Notes: generated by a model not told the origin, from the sequence alone. A stretch of 60,000 bases of DNA from Chrysomallon squamiferum (GCA_012295275.1 CM022673.1:7772811-7832810); one strand, 5' to 3'. Positions 41,924 through 54,400 are shown, counted from the first letter of the stretch. Program-made: numbers and translations.

Positions 41924-44900
41924 TCATTGAAAGATTAAAAAAAAGTATTTAGATTAAAAATAAAAATTTAAATAATCAAATAAACAGTTAATAAATAACT
42001 AAACAGGTAAATAAAAAAATATAAATTTTCATCAAGTCAGTCTAAACTGTTATCTTTTAATTAAGTGAAAATTATAAACCATTTATGAATGAATGATCTT
42101 AAGACACACAATATACAAATTTTTTTTTTTTTTTTAAATGTATGCCTGGATAACAAAAAATATTATAAATAAAAAAATATATATTTTAAATAATAAAATA
42201 ATAATAATAATAATAAAAATTAATGAAAAATGTAAAGTTGAAATAAGTGATATCAAATTTAAAAATAAGTATTATATTTATATATCATAACGGTAAGTCA
42301 TCGTGACTGATATATGTTTTTGTTTCAGATGAGAAAAATCTTGTTTTTATTTTATTTATACATTATTGTATTTATTTTCTTTTTGTTTTGTTTTTATTAT
42401 TATTATTACTATTATTATTTTGTTATTTTATAATTTACTGTTTAAGGAATCATAAGAATATTTATTTGAATATAATAATTATGACAAAATAAGCAACTTA
42501 CCAATCAAAATCATCTAAATTGAGATGTATCATTTCCTGTTTAATATGTTCATTGTGTTGTACTTCTGAAAAACATAAATAACAAATCAATAACAGCAAA
42601 CAGCACATAATCACCAGTGTATAAATTCTGAAAATGGCATGCATATTTTCCATTTCCTACCTTGATTATTTTGCTTAAGCATACAACCATTAATCATATT
42701 TTGTGTAATGTGTCAAATCTGTATTATTAAAATGTTAGTTTTATGTAACACAGTATCATGTTATTTGCATTAAAATACTTTATCACTGTTTTATTAGCTG
42801 ATATAATATTATGATGTAATGTTAATAGAATATATAATTATATAACTTTATAATTATCATCATCAACAACATGAAGATAATATAATTTATCCCAAACAAA
42901 GGGAGTGAATGTTGTATTTATATTTAACAAATTTGTTAATAATCAAATCATCATCATTTACAAAAATAAAAAAAATAAAAATAAAAAGAATACAGAAAAT
43001 AGTATAAAATTCAATGCTATTAGTACCAACGCTAAAATATATCAACTTCTGTAATTACAAATATTTTTTTTTAAAAATAAAAAATTTTAAAAGATGAAAT
43101 GATATGAGTTAATATTTTAAAATGTAATTTTATAATTTGTTGTTGCAAGATTTACTGTAGAAATAAATGTTTTAAAAATACTAACAAAACTGTTCTCATT
43201 TTCATTATCATTAGAATAAAATTATTTTCCTTTTATTATCCTTCAGATAAAGGTTTAATGCTCAACAGTTTGGCTTCAATAACAAAAATGATTTACATCT
43301 GAAATGTATTAAGCATATTTGAGTATACCGTAGGAAGTATATTTAGTTTTCAACATCATTTATGCTAATAAGGTCATGATTTTAGTATCAAATTCCATGT
43401 GATTATTATATTTGGTTTTTTCTGACTAGCTTCCCATTTCAATATGTGCACAATCATGATTAATAAATTATCCTGTTTTATGTAAACTATATTATCTTTG
43501 TAATTTAAAAGTTAATTTAAAAACAGTGCAGGTGTTTGTTGTTGTTTCCATTCCTTGTATGAATCCATTTTAAAGGCTGACTTTTTTTTCTTAATCATTA
43601 TTTTGATGTCAGATGTATATTTTAACACTGATAAACATTTAGTCAGTCTGAAAAATATTTTGAAAAATATTTTTTTGAATTAAATAATGATAATAAACAC
43701 ATAGCTTACCTGTTATATCAACATTGATTTCAGCATTTTGAAAAATTGGATGGATTTTATGCATGTAGATGTAACGGCCACTTTTTCCACCTGCATGTGA
43801 CTGAAGAAAAAGTTTCACTGATTTGGGACGGTTTGGAATTGCTGAAAGAAAAAGAAAACTGCATTATGAAATTTATATACTGATATTTGAAACACACTGC
43901 AAGAAGTCAATAAAACTGCTTAATAACTTTACAAATTTTTGTATTGTTTCTTATTATCAGGTGTCAGTAATTGTTTTTGTTCTTATCATTTAAAAAAAAA
44001 AGACAAATCATTTCAGATTAGAATAAATATTAAAACTGACAAACATTATCAAAATAACTATGTTGTTAATATCTTCTAAAAAATCTTTTTATTGTTTAAA
44101 TTATGTTGATTTTACTTCTTTAATAAGTATTCATAAAATAAAACAACTAAAAAAAGAAAAACAAAAAAAGAAAAAGAAAAAGATAAACATACATATAAAT
44201 AAAAATTATCGACATTTCACTCAAGCAAGTAATATTAATTTGGTACAACACCTATTACTGTTCAGTTATTCTTACCATTCAGGTAAGTTCTAATTTTGGA
44301 GACCCATGCAGTACAAATCTCTTCTGATGGATGTTCAAAATAAATCATTCTAGCTTTCAGAATATTGGAATGTTCTTTCTTCTCACTTAAAAACACAGCA
44401 AAACCCAAACAAAAGCCTTCTCCTGGCTTCTGATCTGCTTTTCTGCGACGTTTTACACGGACCCCATACAAATCTCGTAAATAGACGCTATTTTTAATAC
44501 TTGATGGCATTTTATTTAAATTGCTGCTGCTTCTAAAGAGGGAAATCCTTTTGATTTCTTCCTTCCTGATGTGGATAAAAATGAGAAAAAAGTTACTGTC
44601 TTGAATAAATATGTTTTATAGATTCAATATTAACAGCTATGGCAATAAAGCAAAACAGATATGTTAGAAAAATATTATTAATAGTTCTAGTAGTAATAAG
44701 AGGAGTCATTTTTGGTTTTGTTATTGTAGAAGCAGTAGCAGATTTTGTAATAATACTTAGCAGTCATCATTACAGTCATACTAACTGTTATAGTGAAGTT
44801 ATTGTTTTCACTTACAGTTTTATTTTTTTTAAATGATGTTATTTCTAAATTGTTATCAGTTTTCAATTACTTAAAAAGAAAAAGCCTGTTATGTAAAAAG

Positions 44901-45743
44901 GAACTTTGAGGATTTATTATTAGTAATTGTGTTATATCTTAATTTTTCATTACAGACAATATGCTTTTGTGTTTCAAGATAAAATATCTTAAACCAATTA
45001 GGAAAATATAAACTATATATTTTAATAAAAAAATTTATTGTGTTGATATGTATATTATTTGTGGAAAGAAAACAAAAATTTCATCACTATTAAAATACTG
45101 TAAAAAACATAAGTTAAAACTATAATTTTTCAAAATTAAATATTGGTATATAAATAATTAAATAGAAAATTCCAAATACCTTCTTCCACTCAATTAAAAA
45201 TATAATTCTATCCATATAGTTAAATTAATAGCAACAGTAACAGACAAGGATATATCTTATTTGGAAAACTGCTTTATTTACTTCTAACTACTTTCTTAAA
45301 AGTAATATATAAAATTCGGTCCAAATAAATGATTTTGTTTGGTTTGTTCTGATTGTTTTTTTCCTTCATATTATATTAATTTTAAATTATTAAATTAATT
45401 CGAGTCATCTGAAATGTATACACACTGAAGTATAACTGTTACCACATTTGCATTATAGCTAGCTATGATTATTCATTTATTTATGTATTTATTTATTTAT
45501 TTAAAATGTGTAATAATACTAACCACCACTTGATAGCACTGTGGTCCAGGAAAGTGTTCCTTCAGCAAGGGATAAGGTCACATCAAAAGCATCTCCAGAC
45601 ATATTGAAGAGGCCTGTAATGTTCTTTTCGTGACAGAAAGAATCGGACATATCGGTAATGGGAGAAGTTGATGGTATTTCGAGAACTGGAATTCCATCCT
45701 CATCGAATGTAAATTCGTGAACATTATCGTCAAAATGTGTCAT
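36147..45743 (-). CDS. CERKL: Ceramide-kinase-like protein, 12 coding exons recognised plus one missing
   Basis: Lipid-kinase-fold protein of the ceramide kinase/CERKL branch of the DAGK family. Exons, 5' to 3': 45743-45524, 44557(?)-44276, 43841-43710, 42565-42502, [one exon not found], 41108-41034, 40864-40684, 40112-40035, 39261-39152, 38305-38094, 37554-37219, 36815-36616, 36243-36147. Splice sites are GT-AG and the phases agree at every junction except across the gap, where phase demands an exon of 3n+2 bases. Landmarks shared with vertebrate CERKL are the PH-like N-terminus, NRPKSVKLFL, the STMGCDDPVTAALHII segment, RGLSPNTHLSDGHLDLVLV, and NQFDFPFVEVHRVKEV. NRPKS and the C-terminal WSIDNEL favour CERKL over CERK. 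Vertebrate CERKL has no demonstrated ceramide kinase activity and protects photoreceptors from oxidative stress. Whether that holds here is unknown. The gene lies head to head with RACGAP1. Confidence 0.9.
36308..36357. repeat. AAAT microsatellite in CERKL intron
   Basis: AAAT tetranucleotide array in the last CERKL intron. Confidence 0.9.
37219..37554 (-). other. CERKL: CERKL acidic/serine-rich exon 11
   Basis: A 112-codon exon, phase 0 on both sides. The first 20 codons are conserved (FDFPFVEVHRVKEVRF) and close the catalytic fold. The rest is a low-complexity insertion with a serine run (SSCSSSSQS) and aspartate runs (SDDDDNYDDDDDD). Vertebrate CERKL has only a short Glu/Asp stretch in this place. 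Confidence 0.85.
38351..38420. repeat. TAA microsatellite in CERKL intron
   Basis: TAA trinucleotide array with a short AAC interruption, just upstream of the 38,305-38,094 exon. Confidence 0.95.
38941..39125. repeat. Three diverged 72-74 bp repeats in CERKL intron
   Basis: Copies start near 38,948, 39,020 and 39,094 with ATCAC, followed by TTTTCYTTTAAATAATTAA. Each is preceded by TTAATA. Confidence 0.75.
40458..40556. repeat. AAAT array and A tracts in CERKL intron
   Basis: AAAT array (40,458-40,511) followed by A tracts, close to the 40,864-40,684 exon. Confidence 0.9.
40989..41025. repeat. CA microsatellite beside CERKL exon
   Basis: CA run beginning only a few bases past the donor of the 41,108-41,034 exon. 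Confidence 0.95.
41109..42501 (-). other. CERKL: CERKL intron that should contain the glycine-loop exon
   Basis: The exon before ends in phase 2 (codon TG-) and the exon after starts with two bases of a split codon. Direct joining gives a stop within 15 codons. Family alignment predicts about 40-50 residues here, including the GGDG nucleotide-binding loop and the PAGST lead-in. Reading the minus strand through the interval I find no suitable exon. The only GGDG-coding string (41,736-41,725) has an in-frame stop four codons upstream and belongs to a repeat-like block. Confidence 0.6.
41610..41775. mobile_element. SINE-like repeat inside CERKL intron
   Basis: A more complex block in AT-rich intron. 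The plus strand has TAGCAATGTAC then AGTTCAACAATCC, and earlier AGTTCAATGTC, resembling degenerate tRNA A and B boxes. On the minus strand TTGAACTAAAA followed by a TGGT occurs twice, about 90 bp apart, suggesting a dimeric element. Family unknown. Confidence 0.3.
44276..45743 (-). other. CERKL: CERKL PH-like N-terminal exons 1-2
   Basis: Exon 1 (45,743-45,524) begins MTHFDDNVHEF and holds LFNMSGDAFDVTLSLAEGTL, which aligns with the first conserved block of CERKL. Exon 2 supplies YLRDLYGVRVKRRRK and later ARMIYFEHPSEEICTAWVSK, the C-terminal helix region of a PH-like domain. The basic VKRRRK sits where vertebrate CERKL has its KLKRR nuclear-localisation signal. The exon 2 acceptor is uncertain. 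AAG at 44,560-44,558 keeps the frame but has a weak pyrimidine tract. The better-looking CTTTAG at 44,538-44,533 breaks the frame. Confidence 0.75.
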
Positions 45744-45910
45744 GTTTACTCGAATTTTGATTATTACATGTTCTGAAAGACGCTGCTTTCCGGATTGTAG
45801 TTACGTTTGTGCTTAGCACTGATTGGTTTAAGTTACATGAAACGGAAGTCGTTGTTTCGTTGTTATAGTAACACATCAACAATCGCACCTGCTGGATTCA
45901 TCTGTTTATC
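45744..45910 (-). promoter_or_regulatory. CERKL: CERKL proximal promoter candidates
   Basis: Within about 170 bp upstream of the ATG lie an ETS-like TTTCCGG (45,787-45,793), an ATTGG (inverted CCAAT, 45,822-45,826), an ETS-like CGGAAGT (45,843-45,849) and GTTGTTATAGTAAC (45,859-45,872), which fits the RFX X-box pattern GTHNYYATRRNAAC. This is motif reading only. Confidence 0.4.
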
Positions 45911-45967
45911 AGTGAACAACGCATAGATTGAACATATATTAGGTCAATCATATTTCATAAAAAGTCC

Positions 45968-45972
<5 letters not shown>

Positions 45973-46008
<36 letters not shown>

Positions 46009-46090
46009 GAAAGGGAAATAAACATCAGCAAACAAGTCATTTATTATTATTATTATTATTATTAGTAGTAGTAGTAGTAGTAGTAGTATT
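45973..46090. repeat. A tract and TTA/TAG array in the divergent intergenic region
   Basis: A homopolymer of about 30 bases (45,971-46,001) and a TTA-to-TAG trinucleotide array (46,041-46,087). Confidence 0.95.
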
Positions 46091-47030
46091 TTACTGTGTG
46101 CACACTAACAAATACATTGTGTTCTTTTGTATTTATATCACTTGGTTCTCGCAGTTTTGCATTATTTAAATGATTTATCTGATTAAGAATGATTTTTTTT
46201 TTGTTGTTTACTTTGATATTTCATTCTTTTCTTCTAATCTTTAGAAATGTGCATATTAAGTAACCGATGTTTCTCATTGCATCACTAGTAGTAGTACAAC
46301 AAATAATAATTATTATGTATCGTGTTCATCATCATTACTGAATTTTAATTTGTTATTTCGCATGCGGTAGTAATCATTAGCTGTAACAAATAAATAAATA
46401 AATAAATAAATAAATAAATGGGAATAATTATTTTCCCAGTCCCAAATCCACATATGACTGGTTAAACAGTTGTAACAAATTTACCTAATAACTGTTACTA
46501 GTCTTAAATAAATAATGAAGGCAACTGATAAAAATACGACAGTGACTTAATTAATATATAGTTTTCCTTTTTTATTATTTATTTGTATTAAAAAAAAATA
46601 TATATATATATATATTTTTTTTTTTAAATATAAATTCAAGCTTATAATTTTATTGTTCAAAACATTTTTAACAGTCACAACCTGAGTGTTGATATAATCA
46701 TGTATTAGGCGGGCCAATAGACGTATTTTTTTGTGACAACATTAGAAGAATCTTTAGAGAAAACCTATACATATTTTCACCAAAGTTACGCGTTAATTTT
46801 TAAAAACCCAAAACCAACAAGTAAATAATGAGATAAGAAGAAAGTAAGTAAGTAAATGAAATAGATATATAATTCCGAGCGTAAATTTACTTTTCATAAA
46901 AATAATGATGTAACAATTATTATAAACTTAACTCTTAAAGATATATAATTATATAATACATTTAGTCTGTTTTGCCTTTAAATTTAGCTTATGGCAATAA
47001 TTTAACTTTGAAACGTTGATTATTTATTTT
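46091..47030. other. Divergent intergenic region, no gene
   Basis: AT-rich sequence with an AAAT array (46,388-46,420) and a short TA run (46,600-46,613). CpG is present at ordinary frequency, unlike either flanking gene. Confidence 0.6.
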
Positions 47031-47268
47031 AATCTCGAGAACGACAAACACCTTTAAAAACCAAAATAATGTTTAAAATATGTAATAAATTGCATTTAAT
47101 GTTCCGACGTATCTGAAAATATTTTAATAATATTATTTTATTTGATTATAATCTCGAGAACGACAAACACCTTTAAAAAACAAAATAATGTTTAAAATAT
47201 GTAATAAATTGCATTTAATGTTCCGACGTATCTGAAAATATTTTAATAATATTGTTTTGTTTGATTAT
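47031..47268. repeat. 119-bp tandem duplication upstream of RACGAP1
   Basis: Two nearly identical copies (47,031-47,149 and 47,150-47,268), each beginning AATCTCGAGAACGACAAACA. I see only a handful of mismatches and one A-tract indel, so the duplication is recent. It ends 165 bp before the RACGAP1 ATG. Confidence 0.95.
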
Positions 47269-47299
47269 AATATAAATGATGGAGTGAGACCGTAACAAG

Positions 47300-47432
47300 G
47301 CAAGAGTTATTGGCCTTCTAACAACATCCAGAGGGCTACTGTTCTATCAAGATATTTGATTGGATAAGACCTTCGCTTTTTGAAAACAACCGCGGGATGT
47401 TGGAAAGAAGTGAACTATAGAAAAAAATCAAA
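47300..47432 (+). promoter_or_regulatory. RACGAP1: RACGAP1 promoter with CCAAT and CHR elements
   Basis: Two inverted CCAAT boxes (ATTGG at 47,309-47,313 and 47,359-47,363) are followed by TTTGAA (47,379-47,384), the CHR core. This arrangement is typical of late-cell-cycle genes controlled by NF-Y and the DREAM/MuvB complexes. No TATA box is evident. Confidence 0.5.
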
Positions 47433-50400
47433 ATGCGCAGAATTCAGGTAAAACAATGGAATATAATTTGTTGTTTTTTCTGTGAATGTTAATATTTAAA
47501 ACCACAGTTGATTGTTTTAAGAGTTTTAATTTTCTGTAATTATTAATCGCTTGGTAAAGTCGATAAAGATTGTTCGGAAAATAAAATCGGTGCTACACAA
47601 AAGCATCTGAGCATGTAATGTAGTAATAATGCGATGCCCAGTCACCCACGAATTCAGAGACAGCGTAACGAGTGTTCTAGTAATTCACAGTTGCGTTTTC
47701 GAATAACAATTTATTTTAAATATTTATTTGATGATATGTTGGATATTAGTAAAGTTAGAATGTGACAAGTAAACACAAAAAGGAGAAATTCAAATTAGAA
47801 AAGTGGATATTCATCATAATAAAATATAATAATGATGACGCTAACGAGTAAATAAAAATAGACCAGACATATATTTAGTGAAACGAGACACACAAAAGTT
47901 GAATAACCATCACAAAACAATGACTAAATGAGTCGTCTTCATATCTTATCAAGTCTGCGACTACTTACTAATACTATAAATTATAATTATATTAATTATT
48001 ATAACGAACCTCAGGGTTACCTCTGCCCCCCTCATCCCGTATATCGTATATGTTTTAACTTTACAGCAAATTAATGCAGTAGTTGTAGATACTAAGATAT
48101 AATCAATGTTACGAATGTATAAATTTATAAACTATTTTAATTTTACAGTCAAACCAGAAATTGTCTAGAGTGGCAATGTATGATGATTTAATTCGCACAG
48201 CAAGAGTTCTTCGGGAATCATGTGAACCAGGTATTATTTTAATTAATATAAAACCTGTTTAAGTGTTTTACTTTTAGTCTTAAATATTAGGATTTGATAC
48301 TGTCTTAATGATTGTATAATTTGAGAATGATTTGAGCATGTTTCCAAAGTTGCTGTAACTATCAAAGTATTATGTAAAATGATGTAACAGACAGAATTTT
48401 TGTTTTTGTTTTTCCATGTTTACATATAACATCATACATTAAAAATATCACATTTAAAAATTCAGTTTTTTTGTTTCTTAATTTTTTAATGTAATTTTTA
48501 TTTTATTTGAATTGATTTGAACACTGGAAAATTGACTTTAATATGAAATTTTTATTGATTTAATCACATCATACATTTTTAGCATTTTGTTTTACTTCAA
48601 ATGATTTTTAATATTGTAGAATTTCGAAGTTTTGTTCGGAATCAGAATTTATGTAGGAAAAAATGGCATGCTGCAGAGACAAAAGTGGAAAGCCTGCAGG
48701 AACAAGTAAAACAACTGCAGCAAGAAAAGTCAGCACTGCACACACGACTGAAACATTCCTGGTAAGACAGTCTGACATTTTATGTTCTCAGAAGAAAGTT
48801 AAAAAAAATTGACCACATTAACACATCAGTATAGCACCAGTAATCTAAATTAAATAAATATATAGTGAAGAAATAGTCTGGTTTAAAGTATATTTTTAAC
48901 AGCATTAGCTTCATAATATTTTAAACATATATTCTCTTTATTGGAATGATAATTATATTAAACATTGAAAACCCATGCTCTCAGCATTGTTTGTTAATTC
49001 TAAAAAAAAAAAAAAAAAATAATAATAAGTAATAGCAATACAAAATATTGACTAAGTAATACAGTGTTTTGGTTACTTTTATTCCAGAATTTTATTTATT
49101 TGTTTTTTCAGCAATACAGTGGATACAGAAATGCATAAAAGAAAACAAGTAGAATATGAAAGGGAGACACTGGTAAAAACTGAAAATTGTTTACATAAAT
49201 TGTTATTTTAATCATCTACTACATTAATTACTGTTTGATTTTATTCAACATTATAATGCTTTAAATATATTCTAAGTACTGTAAATATTTTATTATTAAA
49301 TTATTAAAATGGCGTCCTGCATGGGTGTTTTGATAGGCTGCTCTCTTTTTTTTATGCTAATGTTGAGACTTGTTTATATTTTTCTATGAAGATAAATTCA
49401 TTATCAGTAACACTTTATTTTACATAAAAATTAACATAGGAAGATTATTACTCTACTCTACTCTGATTTAGTTTTATATTTTAATTTATTACTGATTTTT
49501 AAGGAACATCAAATGCGATTGATACGTGACCTTCTGAATGACAAGAATAACTGTACAATACAAATGAATGAGCATGACAGAGAACGATTCAGTGCCCTCA
49601 TAAACACAACTCAAACCAAGTCAGCATACGAGCAGGATTCTCCAACAAAGAGGTAAAGTGTTCTGAAGAGGTAAAGCTTGGATTATAGCATGTGGAATAA
49701 CTAGTGAAAGAATTATCAGAACAAATGTAACAGTTGAAATAGGAGAAAGAAAAAAAAAAGCTAATCTGGTTCATCGAATGATTTTTAATCAACAGTTTAA
49801 TTGCTAAAATTCTAACTTTAAAGCAAAATGGAGAAAAAGAATTATAACTAACAATAAACTTTTTTTTGTTTTTTTTAGAAAATGCTTGTTATGGAAAAGG
49901 TTATTTGTTCCATATTTCAGAAGCAATATATTTCATTCATTGTTTGTGTCTGAAATATAAGATTATTTTAAAATGATTGAATATTTACATTGGCAGACTG
50001 TTTTTCTAATACTTTAAGACTGTCAGCATCTAATAAATAGCTTATATTTTCCTGTATCTAAGTGTTACATATGAATTTTTCCATCAGGCTGAACACCATC
50101 ATGGAGTCATCTGCTTCCATTCTGTCAGATGTTGACTATGACCCTAGTGAGGGTAACATTGACATCTCCTGCATCAACGAAGGACGTAGACGTTACAAAC
50201 GACGCAGCCCGTCAGCACCACCATTGGAAGATGATTATGATAGATACTCGCCAAAAAGACACAGGAATGATGATGTGAGTTGCTAAAGTAATACAGATAA
50301 TTATATTGTGATCACTGTAATTTAATATATATCATTTATAATGAGATAAAAAAAAAAAATTGTTCAAAAGAAATTTATATCAATTCATTTATTTCCACAG

Positions 50401-51446
50401 ATAGCAAATTAATGAGTATGTACAGTGTCACATTAGGAAATAGATCAAGATTGATGTTACATATTCAAAACAGTATGTACATAGTTATAGTGGTCTCTCT
50501 GGGTTTGAACCTCGTCAATGTTTTGTTTTTATACCCTTTTTTAAAACATGTAAATGCTTTCTGCAGGATCGTGATAATTCCATTGTAACCACAACAACAA
50601 TTACTGTCAATGGTGATGGTAAACCAGTGATGGCTACCACAGAGGTGTCTGTTCCCAAACTAAACCGAAGTTTCAGTGAACCAGCTCTTGACAAAAACTT
50701 TGACCCAGGATTAGTTAATGACAGAGATGCAGGTAAAAAAAAAAAAAAGATTTCTAAGTTTATGTCTGTGGTCTGTTTTGTTACTAGTAATCAAATCTTT
50801 AGTTTTTGTGATTAGATGCAAATAAATCTAAGTCTTGATTTTATTACCTGATACATGCTATGCAGGGAAAAAAAAGTTCTGTATGTGAAATTAAACAAAC
50901 TAAAATCTGAAGTCTTTTCCCTGAATAATGTGAAGTAGGAATCTAGTTTATTGAATATCTTGATTTATTCTTAGGGGTATGCATGTTTTAAAGTGTTTTT
51001 TTTCTTTTTTATCATTGGGATACAGACAGTGAACCAGAGTCAGATGAGTCGTATCTGAATACACCACGGAACAGAAACAACAGCCGCGTGAGATCAAAGA
51101 CAGGAATCTTGAAGAAAACACCCACGTATGTATATTTTACTGTTGTAAGCGAAAACAGCTTAATACTGTCTTATTTTGTGTTTCTTTTCTTTTTCTGCTC
51201 CAAAGTGTAGAAAACAATTAAATAATCATGTCACTGCTATTTTTCATTTGAATTCATTTATATTTGTTGTTTTTTATTTGTATGGTTTCAGTACCCCAAC
51301 ACTGGGAAGGAACAATTCAGCAGGAAATGGACTGAACAGAGTTCATGTGTTTATGTCAAAATCAGTCATGATACCAGAAATGTGTATACCAGTGAGTAGT
51401 TTACAAGTAATCTTTACTCCAGTGTTATCAAATGTTTTATTATTAC

Positions 51447-51491
<45 letters not shown>

Positions 51492-54400
51492 AGGAACAAT
51501 ATTGGCTGTTACCACTTTTCTTTGTTATTTGCTTTTCAGTGTGGTCAGAGGATTAAGTTTGGAAAAATGGCCATGAAGTGTAAAGGTGAGCTAAATAATT
51601 ATCTGTCAGTAATTAAACTTGTGGATGTGAAATGTATTTAACATAAATCAGGAGTTACTTGAAAATAAAAACAAGACTTTAAAAAGTATGACCAAAAAAG
51701 TATTAATATTGTGCTCATCTTTATAGCGTTTTAATGGATATAAATGGATATATATTATGGAATGTTGTGTTTTGACACTATATTGATTGATGCAAACAAA
51801 TGAATAATGTAGGATTCAGAAGATAAAATAATTTCAACTGATGTTTGTTCACAGACTGTCGGTCAGTGTGTCATGTTGAGTGCAAAGACAACCTACCTCT
51901 ACCCTGTATACCTGCCTGTCCTAACACACCCGGCAGCAAGAGTGCCAAAATATCAGGAGTGAGTATTTTATCCATTCTATAAATATAATTCTTTGAAATT
52001 AAATATCTCGTAATTTGTTTGAAATTTATTTAAATAACATATTCTGAATCTCTAGAATTTTCTTCTTTTTTTTTTTTTTTTTTAAATGAGTTTGGAATTG
52101 CATTAGTCTTGAAGTTTATTGCTTGAGAAGTTGGAAATATAAAATAAAATGAGGACAGAAATAATTAATATATTCATAAATGTTTTGTATCACTGTATAA
52201 AATTATAGCCTTAAAAAAATGTTGTTTATTTTTATTTATTTTTTTATTATTTCCTTTTTCCTCAAGGGTTTAATTTCAGACTACACACCAAATGAACCAC
52301 CTTATATACCTGGATTAGTTGTAAGTAATCAAACATTTTGAAATCAGTTTACAAAGTAGTCATACATCACAGAACAATGTCAAAACTGAATAATTGTATA
52401 CAACAAAGAAGGTAACCTGTCAGATAATCTACTTTGAATTTATGAGATAACATATATGTACTATAAGTTTCTCTTGTGACAGATAATGTTTAATCATCAG
52501 GTGTTACTTCCTATCCTGTTTGTGTCTGGTATGCTTCTATACATATCATATATTCAATTTTTCTGTGTGACAAGTGAACTAAAAGATCTTTAGGGCATGT
52601 TTTAAATGTTGTTGTTATCACTACTGTTTCATTATTGATTATTATTAGGTGCACTGTGTGAATGAGATTGAATCTCGAGGTCTTACAGAAGTGGGGATTT
52701 ACAGAGTTCCTGGGTAAGACTTGTCATTTTCTGTTTCTAAACTATATAGACAGCTGTCTAATTACTAAATGTAAAATCCTAATAAAACAGCTTATAGCAT
52801 TATAAAGATGATATGGAAAAAAATGAATTCTGAAATATTATCAGTGTTTAATGAATGTTCTGTGATAAAACATAAGTAATTATTAGTTATAATAATTTAT
52901 TAAAAAAAAAAAAAAATTGAATAAAAACAAAATAAATAATCAATTTTTATTCTGTTTTCAGTTCTGACAAAGAAGTTAAGGATCTGAAAGAAAGATTCCT
53001 TAAAAGGAAAGGAACACCAAATCTGGTAATAGAAATGTTTTATTTTTTAGTTGAAACTATTTATTATCTGGTTTTAACACACTGACAGAATTCAAACCTC
53101 CTAATAATATTTCTTATAGCCATCAACAAAAATTTGTTTTTAAAAATTATAATAATAACAACAGTAAAAGATTGTATTTAGATTGAAAATTAAGTATCTG
53201 CTTTTTTGTTATTTCAGGCCAATGTTAATGACATCCATGTGGTATGTAGCTGTTTGAAGGATTTCCTGCGATCCCTAAAGGAGCCTCTTGTTACTTACGG
53301 GTTGTGGAAAGAATTTGTCCATGCCACAGGTAAATTACATTTCAAGAATTTACACTTTAAATGTAATATTGTCAGTTTACAATTTATTGAAAGAAAAAAA
53401 TAATTTGTTTTCCATATTTTTAATTTTTAATTCTAGTTGGTGAAAGTAACTAGATAATCGTAAATTTTTCTAGGGATCCATTAACAAACTACTGCACAGT
53501 AAGAAGTGGTCTTTGTGTTTTGGGGTTTTGATGGTTGTGGTAACTGATCATTTATTTAATGTTCTTATTTTTGTTTACAGAGAAACAGAACCACCATGAA
53601 GCTGTTGAGTTGATCTACCAGGCTGTGAACAAACTTCCTGCAGCAAACAGGGACACTTTAGCCTTTCTTATTCTCCATCTTCAGAGGTAATTTAAAGAAA
53701 AAAAAAAAGAAAAAACAGCATTGTTTTATTTTTTTTTAGCTTTTCATTTTAGTTATCAGCTTTTGTTTCACTTCTTGAGTTCAAGGATACCACTTAAGAA
53801 TTAACAAAGAAATGTTCCTGTTTTAATTTGATATTTTTTTTTATTTTATTCTTATTTTTTTGTTGTTATTCTCCTTCTTTTTCTTCTACTTCTTATTCTT
53901 ATTCTTATTCTTATTCAACTTGTTTCATTTCAGGGTTGCTGAAAGTCCTCAATGTAAGATGCCCAGTGGAAGCTTGGCCAACATTTTCGGACCTACTGTC
54001 GTAGGGTACTCATCCTCAGAACAAAACCCCAAAACAGATTTGTTCATGGAAACAAGAAAACAGAAAATGGTTTGTAATTGGCATGGACATATCTGTTTCT
54101 TCTATGATAAACTGATGATAATGGTTTACAAGAAAAAGAACTAAAAAGACATCTGGTTTTGTTGTTGGATTTTCATTTCTTTTACTTTCATTCCTCTCTT
54201 TTGTAATCTGAATGAAACTAATGTTGAAATGACATTACATGTAACATATTTCACAGTAAATTTATTTATGTTCCAGGTTATGGATCTGTTGCTGAGTATC
54301 CCCACCGAATACTGGGTTCAGTTTATTGAGATAGACAATGCTTCTCTGTACCCACTCATCGACCCCATTGCTGGCACTACTCCTGAAACAGGTATTCTTC

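Noticed and set aside
41034-42565. Direct splice of CERKL exon 42,565-42,502 to 41,108-41,034
   Set aside because: Gives a frameshift and a stop within 15 codons, so an intervening exon is required.
53860-54144. Single-frame readings that extend RACGAP1 exons into introns
   Set aside because: Consensus donors and acceptors give a continuous, family-like protein, while the extensions are AT-rich intron translations.
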